A stretch of 33,191 nt of DNA from positions 1 through 33,191 of the forward strand of contig JACVTC010000390.1 of the NCBI GenBank assembly GCA_016946835.1, written 5' to 3'. Positions 1 to 10,100 of the stretch are shown here, piece by piece (the stretch's first letter is position 1; every line of letters starts with the position of its first letter). The stretch comes from Neocallimastix lanati (nom. inval.). Its lineage: Eukaryota; Neocallimastigomycota; Neocallimastigomycetes; Neocallimastigales; Neocallimastigaceae. Both the position numbers and the translations under genes were made by a program. The notes under the pieces were generated by a model. The model had not been told where the DNA came from and ran no database searches. It was given only the letters and a program-made list of their open reading frames with translations.

Positions 1-2
1 AA

Positions 3-939
3 AGTAAAGATAAAGTAATGTATAAATCAAATGAATATATTAAAAAAGAATATAATTTATTGAATTTTTAATGAAATAAAGTATTTCAAGTGAATTTACC
101 GATAAATATAAATATATGTCTTTTGACAATATGTTACAATTTATTATTAATTCACAATATAATAGTGTTTCTTAAACAGGTTGAATGAAAAATCAGTTAG
201 AAAAATAGTAATTGCAAAATATTGATCCCCGTTTATAATATATATAAAAATGTATCCAGTACTAATAATTCTCCAGTTGTTATTGGATTAACAGGACAAT
301 ATGGTTATCAATTTGCTGAATCATTTAAAACATATAGTAATGTCAAAATAAAATATATGAAATAAAAAATAAAGGAAATTTTAATAATGAACTTCGTAAT
401 GAAAGTGTTGCATCAATTTGTTCAATATCTTCAATAAGATTAAGAAAAAGAATGGAGACAAGTTGTAGATATAATTCTTTAAATATAAAATATAGTCATG
501 ATCCTGATACATCTTTATTAGATTTTTTAAAAGTATTTAAAGTAAAAGAAATCAATGAAAATATTCTATCGAAATATAGTAATATAAATATGGCTGATAT
601 TGACGATATTAATAGTTTACATAGAAATTCAGAAACAATTGAAGATGTATGGAAAGAATTAACAGAAGATTATATTAATAGGTTTGATGAATTTTCAGAA
701 AATTAAAGTTTGCAATTTTTAATTAATTTTAATAATACTATAAATGGATATACACAAGGATTGGCGGCTAATGGATATTTAAATAAAAAAACTATAGATT
801 TAATGTTAATAAAAATTCAATAAAGATATTAGAATCCTAATTTTATAAAATTAAAAATATTTACGAAAATAAATTCTGATATATTGTTGATGATAGTAGT
901 TATGAATTGATTAATATATATATAAATAATAATATTTAA
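3..939 (+). pseudogene. Decayed protein-coding gene, truncated by the left edge; family not recognised
   Basis: Coding-like sequence runs from the left edge to a TAA at 937-939, broken by several frame changes and stops. The longest intact piece is 452-706 (84 codons if read from its ATG, open further upstream from about 365). Readable pieces include IGLTGQYGYQFAESFKTYSN (about 281-340), ESVASICSISSIRLRKR (upstream of 452) and NTINGYTQGLAANGYLNKK (about 732-788). Frame changes are visible near 65-70 (a T run), at a C run near 227-230, and near 347-352. In-frame stops occur at 704-706 and twice near 815-827. Base composition is richer in G/C than the DNA around 940-1140, as for the other coding islands. 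The start lies outside the window. I do not recognise the family, and the exact frame between about 170 and 230 is ambiguous. I call it a pseudogene because no splicing pattern would remove all the breaks. Confidence 0.6.
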
Positions 940-1144
940 ACATCATAATATAATTAAAAATTATATTACGATATAAAAAATAAAACTGGTTATTAATAAA
1001 ATATAATTATTATTTTTTAAAAACTTTATATTTTTAAAAACGTTTTTATAAATCATAATAGATATATTAAATTAAATTAAAAATAAAATAACCAAATTTC
1101 TATTATTATTATTATTATATATATAAATATATTATATATAAAAA

Positions 1145-1884
1145 ATGAATTTTTTTAACGTTATATTTTTTAACATTATCATTGCTTTCTCTTATGATAA
1201 TATTTTTAAAGTATAAAAAAGAAATGTCAATTTAGATGGAAATGCTTTAATAAATTCTAAAAGTAAATAATGTATTAAAGAACAAGAAAACTCGGAATAT
1301 AAAAATTGTATTAGTGAACTTATTATAAGTAATTACAAAAATGTATGCTCTAAAATAAACAGTGATAAATGTCAAAAATTTTACAATAATCCATTAGAAT
1401 TCTATCCTTCTGTAAAGAAAATTCTAAATTTGTTGAGATGTTTCAACCATCTTTAATAAAATCTTTGAAATTATCTTATCGAATGTCATGTCAAACGGAT
1501 GAAAATGGAAATTTATATCCTTTTGCTTTGTCTGCAATTAGACGAGATAGTAATTCTCATATTTTAAATGATACATGTAAGTTTAAACTTTGTACTTAAT
1601 TAGCTATTACCTTATATAAAAATTATGACTTGGACCAAATGGCTGCCAATGAAAGTTTATCAACTACTACTGGAAATTGTTATCACGATGAATTAATCAT
1701 AGATAAAAAATTACTTTCTTAGTCAGAATCAGAAAAATGTCAATTACATCATTTTTCAAGTACTGTTATTAAAAGTAATAATACTTTATTAATTTCTTTA
1801 GATTTACCTTTTAGTAGTACTTTCTCTTTAAATAATATATATTATTTTAATAAATCAGAATTAATAAATTTAAAAATAATATAA
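1145..1884 (+). pseudogene. Broken gene for a small secreted Cys-rich protein
   Basis: The ATG at 1145 opens a hydrophobic signal-peptide-like start (MNFFNVIFFNIIIAFS). Coding-like sequence continues for about 245 codons to a TAA at 1882-1884. It is interrupted by in-frame TAA at 1214-1216 and 1268-1270, one frame change near 1405-1415, then TAA at 1597-1599 and TAG at 1720-1722. Between the breaks the reading is coherent and contains about ten Cys codons, for example ICSKIN-like and NCYHDEL-like stretches, plus a downstream block around ANESLSTTTGNCYHDE. This pattern suggests a disulfide-rich secreted protein. The family is not recognised. Introns do not explain the stops, because the flanking codons read on smoothly in the same frame. 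All four stops are TAA or TAG and none is TGA. A nuclear code that reads TAA/TAG as Gln is unlikely, since the intact genes of this window use CAA/CAG. Confidence 0.65.
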
Positions 1885-2760
1885 TTAGTTTAACAAATAA
1901 AGTAATATCAATTATATTTTAAAAAAAAAAAAAAATTGATATAATTAAATAATTTTTAAATGCTCTAATATTTTAATGAAATAATTTTTGTATAATATTG
2001 GTTTTTATTTAATTCATTTGAACCATGAATTAAATAATTCATTTTTGGAAATTTTTATTATTTAAATTTTAATTATAAATTAAATTTATATTTTATAATT
2101 TTAATAAAGTAATTTCAGATTTAAATTGTTTATTTTCACAATATGATATTATTTTATAACTTAAAATTTAATTATTTAATATATATATAATTAATATAAA
2201 AGAATAAATAAATATATATAAATGAATGATAAGCTATTACATTACTGTCCTAAAAAGAAAAAAAAAAAATAATTAAATAATATTAAAAATTCTAAAATGA
2301 GTTTAACAAAAAATTAACTTTTCAAATATTTTATTATTATTATTTACTTCTCTAAAAAAAGTTTAATTATTAGAGAAGAAGAATAGGTTGAATCAATTTA
2401 ATTTTAAAATATCTGAACCCTAATCAATTGATAAATAATATCCTCATATAAATATATAGAAATTAAAACGTCGAGAAATATTATTATTATTAATAAAAAT
2501 AAAATTGATTAAATATTAAATTAATGTAATTTTTATTTTTTTTTATTGAGAAAAAAAATTTTCATTAAAATTATTTTATTTTAAAATCTATAACCTATAC
2601 TAAATAACAATTAACTAAGTTTTTAAATTATTTAAAATAATACTAAAATATATTTATTTATTTTATAAAAATTAAAATTTTTTAATTTAAAAATTATATA
2701 CTATATAACTTTTCCTATACAAATAATATCTAAATTTAACTATAAAAAAATAATTTAGAC
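1885..2760. other. A/T-rich intergenic stretch
   Basis: No gene is seen here. The sequence is nearly pure A/T with short homopolymers. The only notable structure is a hairpin at 2347-2378. A 16-codon frame starting at 2222 ends in six Lys codons made from an A run and is not supported as a gene. Confidence 0.6.
2347..2378. repeat. Perfect 9-bp inverted repeat (hairpin)
   Basis: CTTCTCTAA at 2347-2355 is the exact reverse complement of TTAGAGAAG at 2370-2378, with a 14-base loop. It stands out because it contains G/C pairs in DNA that is otherwise almost all A/T. Its function is unknown, and it could be a remnant of a mobile element or an RNA 3' structure. Confidence 0.45.
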
Positions 2761-3026
2761 ACACATAATGAGTATCCATTTCCTATTATGGCAATAATAC
2801 ATATAACTATTAAGTATGATATACTGGCATACTAGTACATCATCGTCCCTCTACGCGTCGTTACATATCTACCTGGTGCGGTATTCCCTAGCATTTCCAT
2901 ATATATCTCCATTAACTACAAGTATCGAGATATGAACTACTCACCACTCCAATGGGTATAATCATTGGCGTGAGGACATAATATTGTGGATCGTGTATTT
3001 CACTATCGAGCATTTCGCAATGTGGC
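2761..3026. other. G/C-richer non-coding island
   Basis: This block of about 265 bases contains segments such as CCCTCTACGCGTCGTTAC and a composition unlike the flanks, which are almost all A/T. All frames are closed by stops on both strands, so it is not an obvious exon. Its right end (2997-3026) matches, in inverted orientation, positions 3283-3312 at 23 of 30 bases. A degraded mobile element or an unrecognised non-coding RNA are both possible. I see no tRNA or rRNA fold. Confidence 0.4.
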
Positions 3027-3312
3027 TTATTATATTTTTAAAATAAAGCCATACATTTCTAAGATATTTTTTACAACCATAAATAAATATATAAATAACT
3101 ATTATTTTAAAAGAAATAAAAATATATTCTATTAAAAAAGAATTATTAAAAAATAATTTTTTATAAAATATTATTTTTAAAATTGAATATTAATAAATTA
3201 TATATACAAAAAAAGAGTATTTATTATTTATTTAATTATTATTAATTTAATTATCAAAAATACAAGCCTCATACAAATATACGCCACATTACGAAATACA
3301 TGATTACGAAAT
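2997..3312. repeat. Imperfect 30-bp inverted repeat around an A/T spacer
   Basis: The arms are 2997-3026 and 3283-3312. The reverse complement of the left arm begins GCCACATTGCGAAATG and the right arm begins GCCACATTACGAAATA, with 23 of 30 positions identical over the full arms. The 256-base spacer is almost all A/T. This is the layout expected of a miniature foldback or terminal-inverted-repeat element, but no target-site duplication was identified. Confidence 0.4.
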
Positions 3313-3313
3313 T

Positions 3314-3353
3314 CTCTAGATTAATAATATTATTAAGGTTACCTAATCTAGAG
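3314..3353. repeat. Perfect 10-bp inverted repeat (hairpin)
   Basis: CTCTAGATTA at 3314-3323 pairs with TAATCTAGAG at 3344-3353 around a 20-base loop. It directly follows the right arm of the larger inverted repeat at 2997-3312. A second G/C-richer patch (about 3335-3400) starts here. The hairpin probably belongs to the same element. Confidence 0.5.
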
Positions 3354-3854
3354 TAGTATCTCAGGGATTGGGTTCAATGTGCTACCAACAATATTTAATT
3401 ATATTATTGCTTTTTTCTTTTAGCTTAGGAAGAGAATACATTCCCAGTGCTTTATTAAAAAGATTAAAATGTTTTTATGTATATACATTTAATAAAAAAA
3501 ATACATTATATATTAAAAAAAAAAAAAAAATTAAATTAAATATATTTAAAAGATTAAGCAAAATAAAAATAATAAAAATTTAAAAAGCAAATTTTAATTA
3601 ATCATATAAAAATTTTATGTAATAAAGTTCAAATATTTAAAAATTTCGATATGATGTATACTATTTGAACTAAAAATTATCACCAGTTAAATCTAAAATA
3701 ATAAACCAAAGAATTAACATATTTAAAATATATAGTATTGTATCCATTAAACTATTCATGAATCATAGCTAAGGATTCAATGTTCGGAACTGTGCTGTTA
3801 GTAAATATGTACCGAATTATATTATTGCATAATAATACTTTTGTTCATATAAAA

Positions 3855-3884
3855 AATCAAATATATTTTATTCTATATTTGATT
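3855..3884. repeat. Perfect 11-bp hairpin followed by T run
   Basis: AATCAAATATA at 3855-3865 is exactly complementary to TATATTTGATT at 3874-3884 with an 8-base loop. ATTTTT follows. It is mostly A/T, so chance is possible, but 11 consecutive pairs with a short loop is notable. Confidence 0.35.
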
Positions 3885-4618
3885 ATTTTTAGATAGATAA
3901 ATTAATAAAAAAAAAAAAAAAAAATAAAAAAATTTTAAAATATAAAAATAAAAATAATAGTTAAAAATTAAAAGAAATATATATATATATTTACTGATGA
4001 TTATAATTATAAAATATACATTTTGTATTATTTTACTTTTATTTATTTTTTTATTATTTTTAAAGAGTTAATAAATCTATATTTTTTAAATTTTTTTTAA
4101 AAAAATATTAATAAAATGATATTAAAGAATTTTAATATTAAATATAAACTTTAAATAGGTTGTTTTTATATTATTCAAAAAATATCCATTTTATTATATT
4201 TTTATTCTATTTTTATTTTTTATTATTTTTATTTATTTTATCATTTAATTATTTTTCTTTGTTATTTAGAAAATAATAAAATATTAATTATTAGCATTAT
4301 ATTTAATTTTATATATTATTACATTTTATTTAAAGTATTATTTTATATATTTTGATGAAATATAAAAAAGTAATATAATTTAAAATCAAATAAAGTAATA
4401 AATAAATATAAAATTAATAATAATAATATTATTAATATATAGTATTATCATTAAACAACTACTATTATATTAATATATAATATATTACTTATTAGTATAA
4501 TTTATAAAATATAAAAATATTTTATATATTTTTGTACGTAAAATTTTATGAATATTAAATTTTCATATTTTTTATGAATATTAAATTTTCATATTTATTT
4601 TTTTTTGCAAAGTAATAT

Positions 4619-5162
4619 TCACTCTTCATCTTGCCATCCATCCTCATAATATTCAAGAATATTATTACTTAATTCGTTTTTAACAGCCTTCATAACTAAA
4701 TCATTAGCGAATATATAAAGAGAATACCAATCCTTATCACCACGGTCTAGACCATTAACTCCGACAATAGAGCTATATGTGATTTTTTCATCTTCTGGTA
4801 AAAAGATATAGTTAGTTGGAACATCAGTTTCTTTAAATTCTTCAAGTTGATTATCACTTAATAAGTTAAGATTTTTATCTATAACAGCTTTTACTTCATT
4901 AGATAAATCAATAGTAGCTAATTTATCCAAAAAGCATTCATCGTTACAAGCAAATCCGACACGATCTTTAAAATTTTCAAAATAGCTAGGATACTTTTCC
5001 TTAAGATACTTTAGGGTTTCCTTATTTTTTTCAGTAGGATTAACTTTTACAAAAACAAAATAAGGAATTAAATGTTCATTTCTTTCATCATCAATTGGTG
5101 ACATTGAAGTTGGTAAAGAGACTTCAGTTGAAGAAGTAGTACCAGCAGGAGTAGTAGTAGTG

Positions 5163-5209
<47 letters not shown>

Positions 5210-5569
5210 GGTGGTGGTGGTAGTAGTAGTAGTAGTGGTGGTGGTGGTAGTAGTAGTAGCAGGGGTAGTAATTGGAGTTAAAACTGTGGTCAAATCAATA
5301 GTACCTGTAACTTCATCCTTTTCAGTAACAATTACTGTATTAATTTCAATATCTGAATCAATATCAGAATCAGAATTGGAATCAATATTTAAAGGATTGA
5401 CGCCTTCTATTTCAGAATTTTCATTATTTTCATTATTAATAATGGAATCTAAATTACTTTTAGAATTTTTGTTATCATGGGATACTACAATACATTTTCT
5501 AGAATTGACACAAGATAATAAATATACGAATATTATGAATATTGCTAAAACATTATACTTTTTTAACAT
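4619..5569 (-). CDS. Secreted Thr-rich protein with a uniform poly-Thr stalk; C-terminal domain unknown
   Basis: The frame encodes 316 residues and ends in TGA. Residues 1-23 form a signal peptide (hydrophobic FIIFVYLLSC core), so the product is exported. Residues 30-104 are Asn/Ser/Asp-rich and acidic. Residues 105-140 are 36 consecutive Thr, encoded only by ACT and ACC. This is probably a densely O-glycosylated rigid stalk, as in fungal cell-surface proteins. Residues 165-316 form a compact acidic domain with two nearby Cys (in FACNDECF, near residue 210) and aromatic-rich ends. I do not recognise this domain. There is no obvious C-terminal GPI signal or transmembrane helix, because the end is charged. 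The valine-rich frame on the opposite strand is only the shadow of the Thr codons. The gene stands alone, with A/T-rich flanks on both sides. Confidence is high that it is a gene and low on its role. Confidence 0.85.
5150..5257. repeat. Triplet microsatellite coding for 36 Thr
   Basis: On the plus strand this is 36 uninterrupted AGT or GGT triplets (ACT or ACC on the coding strand). Runs of AGT alternate with blocks of three to four GGT, giving a larger repeat period of about 10 to 12 triplets. That suggests block-wise slippage or unequal exchange rather than single-codon growth. The length is a likely source of variation between strains. Confidence 0.9.
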
Positions 5570-6714
5570 TTTTAAAACAAATTTTCAATTTTTTATTAGA
5601 TGGAGTAATTAGTATATCAATAAAATATTAAAATTATGGATTTTTTTTTATTCTTATGTATTACCCTTTTTTTTATTATTTTTATTTTTTAATTTTTTTT
5701 ATTTAGTATTTTATTTATTATTTTATTTTTTATTTTATTTTACTTTTTACTTTATTTTATTTTATTTACCAAATTTGCTTGGAATTTATTTTAAACTTAC
5801 TAAAGAAAAAAAAAAAATGAAAACAAAATTATTATTAATTATCAATTTTTAGCATATATATATAAATAAATTAGTGAAGGCTATATTGTCAATAGTATTA
5901 ATTTATATAATATATTTATTCATTTATTACTATGGCACTATATTATAATATACATATATAATATATATATAAATTAAGTTTTTTTTAAAAAAATATATTA
6001 AAAATTAATTAAATAAGAAAACAACAAATTAATAATAAAAAAAAAATAATCTACATTAATATAAACCTTATTTTATATTTTAGTTTAATTAATATTAAAT
6101 GTAATATTTTCTGTATGTTGACCCCTGTAAAATACTTTTTTATATTAAATCAATTACAAACTTACAAATATTTTTTGAAATTATTTTTTTTTGAATATAT
6201 TTACTAAAAAAAACATGGGCAAAAATTCTATTTAGTTTGTAAAAGTTATATAATTTCTAATTCAAAAACAATTTTTAGCTACTTAGTAAATTAATAAAAA
6301 AGTCAAGTATTTTAAGTAGAATAAAATTATAATAACATTTAAATATATTTAAAATTAATTTTTTATTTTTATTAATTATTATTATTATTATTTTTATAAT
6401 ATCAAAATTTGCTATTATTTATTGAATGTAATTTATACTACCTTTATTATTAAATTTTACACAAAACATTTAATCAAAAATTAAAAAAAGTTTAATTATT
6501 ATTAATTTTTAATATATTTGTATAAAATGGATGTATATTTTTTTTGTTTTAAATTATAATATATTTATTAAACATATTAGTAATAAATTATTAGATATAT
6601 TTCTAAAATTTTTTTTAAAGTTTATTAAATTTGAAATTTAAATTAGAAAAGAAAAAAACACAAAAAATAAAAAAGAAAATTAAACAAAAAAAAAATATAC
6701 AGTAATGTATAAAT

Positions 6715-6850
6715 TGGATGAAACGGTAAAATAAATTATAATAAAGCGGAAATAATACTATGCCTGGAAGCTATATAAATAAAATTTTTATTCGTCTTAT
6801 TATGTGAATAAAAGAACTAATTGTTTATTTTGAAAATAACAAAAGTAAGT
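6715..6850 (+). promoter_or_regulatory. Probable core promoter and leader of the protease gene, with possible 5' UTR intron donor
   Basis: This is the only G/C-richer stretch in the upstream region. It contains a TATA-like TATATAAAT at 6772-6780, about 340 bases before the ATG. AAAAGTAAGT follows at 6841-6850 and matches the consensus 5' splice site, with GT at 6845. A possible acceptor (ATATAG, ending at 7066) lies just before the A run and the start codon. An intron in the 5' UTR of about 222 bases would place transcription start near 6800. This is inference from motifs only. Confidence 0.35.
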
Positions 6851-7064
6851 TATATTTAATATAATAAAATATGTAAATAAAAATTATAGATATATAATTA
6901 TATATTTTTATTTTATTAATTAATACAATTTTTTTTTATATATTAATATTATTAATAAAAATTTTTGAAATTATAATAAATATTTATATTAATATATTAT
7001 TTAAATTACAATTATCAAAAATATTATTAATATATTTATCAAAATAATAATATATATTAAATAT

Positions 7065-7068
<4 letters not shown>

Positions 7069-7108
<40 letters not shown>

Positions 7109-7112
7109 AAAA
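7069..7112. repeat. Long A tract directly before the protease ATG
   Basis: A run of more than 35 A residues, broken by one G, ends at the ATG of the protease gene. If transcribed it gives an unstructured A-rich leader next to the start codon. Similar but shorter A runs precede the start at 11837. Exact length is prone to sequencing error. Confidence 0.7.
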
Positions 7113-10100
7113 ATGTCATTTAATTTTAAGACATTATATTTAAAACCTATTAACTTCATTGTTTTAATTTTCTTGTTATTAATATTAATAAATGAAGTAT
7201 TATGTTTGGAAGAGGAAAGTAAAGATAAATATTACTTAATTACTTTCCAATTTAATAATGAAAATGACGAGGAAATCGACGACCCAAAAGAAAGTAATAA
7301 TGAATTAACATTTATAAATAATCAAATGAAGAATATTTTAGAATTAATGATTGATAATAAGGATACATTTGAAAATGAAGAATTGTTAAATGAATATTCA
7401 GATATTAAAGAAAAGCGTGATGGTAATGGTGATTCTTTAGAAGAAATTGTAAAATTAATTAATGAAAATTCTTCAAGTTTAATCAATATTATTTATGAAA
7501 ACAAAGAACGTGGTATCTATACTATTCACGCTTTACTTTCGAATGAATTATATTTAATCATTAAAAATATGCCATATGTGATTGAATGTATTGAAGATGT
7601 TAAAATAGAAGACACCGATCCTATTGTCCAGATAAATGATTCACCAACTGATAATATTGAAGACGATGAGGAAGCGATTGATTCTACTATTACTAATTAT
7701 TATAGCTTGTCGAGTATTAAAGATGAAACAAAATGGGACGATATTTTAATTGAAAAAAATGCTTACAATCATTTATCTTTGTTATCCCAAGGAAAATTTG
7801 ATAACTCGTTAATTAATGAATACGATAGTAATTATTACTATCCAAGTAGTGCAGGTAAAGGAGTAAATATAGTTGTTATAGATTCTGGATTTATGTTTGA
7901 TCATAAAGACTTTAATAACAACAATAGAATAGTGAGATGTCAAGCTATATGTGTTGATAATGGTTGTGTTGATACATATAACGATCCAATCTTGTCTAAA
8001 TTCTGTACTATTGATTCCAATAAACATTTATATCCTAAACATGGAACAAAAGTAGCTTCAACAGCAGCTGGAAATATTTATGGTGTAGCCAAAAAGGCCA
8101 ATATTTTCGGTATTGCTGTTGATATGGCCACAGCAAGTTTTGTCTCAGCTATAAAATATATTATGGATTTCAGTAGTACCTTATTTCCTCCAGATAAAAC
8201 CATAATTAATATTAGCTCTGGTAGTTATTCTAGGTATGCAGTTTATGATAATATTTTAAAAGATGCTGAGAAAAAAGGATATATGATCATTACTAGTGGA
8301 GGTAATGATAATATTGATGGATGTATAAAGACCAAAAGAGAGTATATTAGAAATAATGAAAAAAAAATAGCTAAGGATTTTCATTATCCATCTGGTTATG
8401 AAAGTGCTATTGGTGTAGGAAGTATCAATAATAATTATTCCAGCTTATCCCTAAATGTCAATTACTCTATTTTATACTCCAAAGCTTCTTTCAGTAATTA
8501 CGGGGATTGCATTGACTTATGGGCACCGGGTTATGTATATGCAGCATTACCATCAGAAAATGAAATTGAAATTTTAGAAAAACCAAACTATTGTAAAACT
8601 TTAAAAAATAAAAGAGATTATGAAATTAATGAAAAAGAAAGAATTATAAAGAAGCTTTGTACGGATAATAATAATATGTTTAGAAAGATTAAAGTAACTA
8701 GTAGTAGTAAAAAATGGGGTGCTGGTACTTCTTTTTCTTCACCAATAGTTGCAGGTATAAGTGCACTTTTTATTTCAGAATTTCCTGATGTTAAATTTAA
8801 CCAAAATATCTTAAGAAAATTGTTAGATGCAGTATCATTAAAAGATATTATTAATTTTAATAATATTAGTAAGCATTCCAGAAATATTTTTATCAATAAT
8901 GGAAAACGTATAATTTATTCTAAAGATAATAGATACCCAAAAAATCATTGTGGTCCAAATGTAGGTAATTCAATATGTCCTAATAATGCTTGTTGTTCTA
9001 AAGATGGCTTATGTGGAACATCTGATAGTTTTTGTGAAATACGAAATGGATGTCAATTCGAATTTGGTAACTGTAACAATAAAAATATAAGAACTCAATC
9101 ACAAAATACAACTACAAATTTAAAAACAACTCAAAAAGCAATTGTTAAATCCACAACTACAATTTTAAAAACAACAGCAAAAGCAATTGTTAAATCCACA
9201 ACTACAATTTTAAAAACCCCAGCAAAAGCAACGGTTGAACCTACACTTACTAAAAATAACACAAATACTACTACAGTAATAGAAAAAGATATTCCTATTA
9301 GTACAAATGGTAAATGTGGTCCTACGTATGGTAGATGTAAGGAAAATTGGTGTTGTAGTCAATACGGTTATTGTGGTCAAACCAAAAATTATTGTGACTC
9401 CGGATGTCAAAAAGATTACGGAAGATGTAATAATGTGATTTTAGATATTCCATTAACAACAGAAAAAGCAAATAGTACTACTAAAAAATCAAATATAACT
9501 ATAAAAACTTCAATTACTACAAATAAAACAACACAAAAAGCAGTTGTTAAACCTACAACTACTGCTCTAAAAACAACACAAAAAGCAGTTGTTAAACCTA
9601 CAACTACAAAGAAAACAACACAAAAAGCAGTTGTTAAACCTACAACTACAAAAAAAGCAACACCCACATTACCACCTTTAATTTCTATTATAACAATGTA
9701 TAATACAAAATATTATGTTGGTATGGAAAATACGAAAATTCCATATGATCTTAGAATATCAAAAACTAAAACCAATCTTTATTCGAACATAAAGAAAGCT
9801 AAAGTATGGGCTGAAATAAAAAATTCTTCTGGTTATTGTCTTGGAAATATAAATAAAAATTATATTAATAAATATAAAATAAAGGAATCCTCGGTGAAAA
9901 AAGACTATTTAGTTTTTATGCCTTGTAATGATAGTAATGTATTATCATTTTATCAATACGCGATAAAAACAGGTGATACAATTGTAAAAATTGGATATAG
10001 ATCGAACAATAAACCATTCAAGGGTATCTATGAATCTAACAACCATTACAAATGTCGTGGTAAGGAAGGAGATAACTGTTGCATGTACTTAGATAATGAT

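Larger units (their letters stand above)
3313..4618. other. Intergenic stretch with scattered G/C-richer patches
   Basis: Patches at about 3335-3400 and 3765-3830 are richer in G/C, and both contain a TTCAATGT core followed downstream by ATTATATTATTGC, so they may be diverged copies of one element. A 71-codon frame at 3368-3583 becomes a lysine/isoleucine run through poly-A and is not convincing as a gene. From 3900 to 4618 the DNA is A/T with homopolymers and no gene. The last part is the 3' flank of the minus-strand gene ending at 4619. Confidence 0.45.
5570..7112. other. A/T-rich intergenic region between divergent genes
   Basis: No coding sequence is seen. The region separates the Thr-rich gene (minus) from the protease gene (plus), so it should hold both promoters. 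It consists of homopolymers and simple A/T repeats. The only G/C-richer segment is about 6700-6850, described separately as the probable core promoter and leader of the protease gene. A long A run immediately precedes the protease ATG. Confidence 0.6.

Noticed and set aside
3-1884. Ciliate-type code (TAA/TAG read as Gln) for the left part of the window
   Set aside because: Frameshifts are also present, some regions read better with different frames, and the long intact genes nearby use CAA/CAG and terminate at TAA or TGA.
2222-2272. 16-codon frame ending in six Lys
   Set aside because: The Lys run is an A homopolymer, and there is no support for a gene this short.
2840-2960. Possible 5S rRNA fragment on the minus strand (GGGAATACCG-like word, TGTAGTTAA-like word)
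   Set aside because: Only short words match. The order and spacing of the 5S internal promoter boxes and the stems could not be fitted.
3365-3395. GGTTCAATGTG as a tRNA B box
   Set aside because: No matching A box, acceptor stem or T-stem pairing around it.
3368-3583. 71-codon frame with a hydrophobic start
   Set aside because: It dissolves into a Lys/Ile run over poly-A, and its upstream part belongs to the repeated G/C-richer patch. No protein-like continuity.
3992-4010. CTGATGA word as a hammerhead ribozyme core
   Set aside because: No paired helices or GAAA partner in the needed positions.
5160-5612. Plus-strand frame of 150 residues starting with a long Val run
   Set aside because: It is the reverse shadow of the Thr codons of the minus-strand gene, which has a signal peptide and balanced composition.
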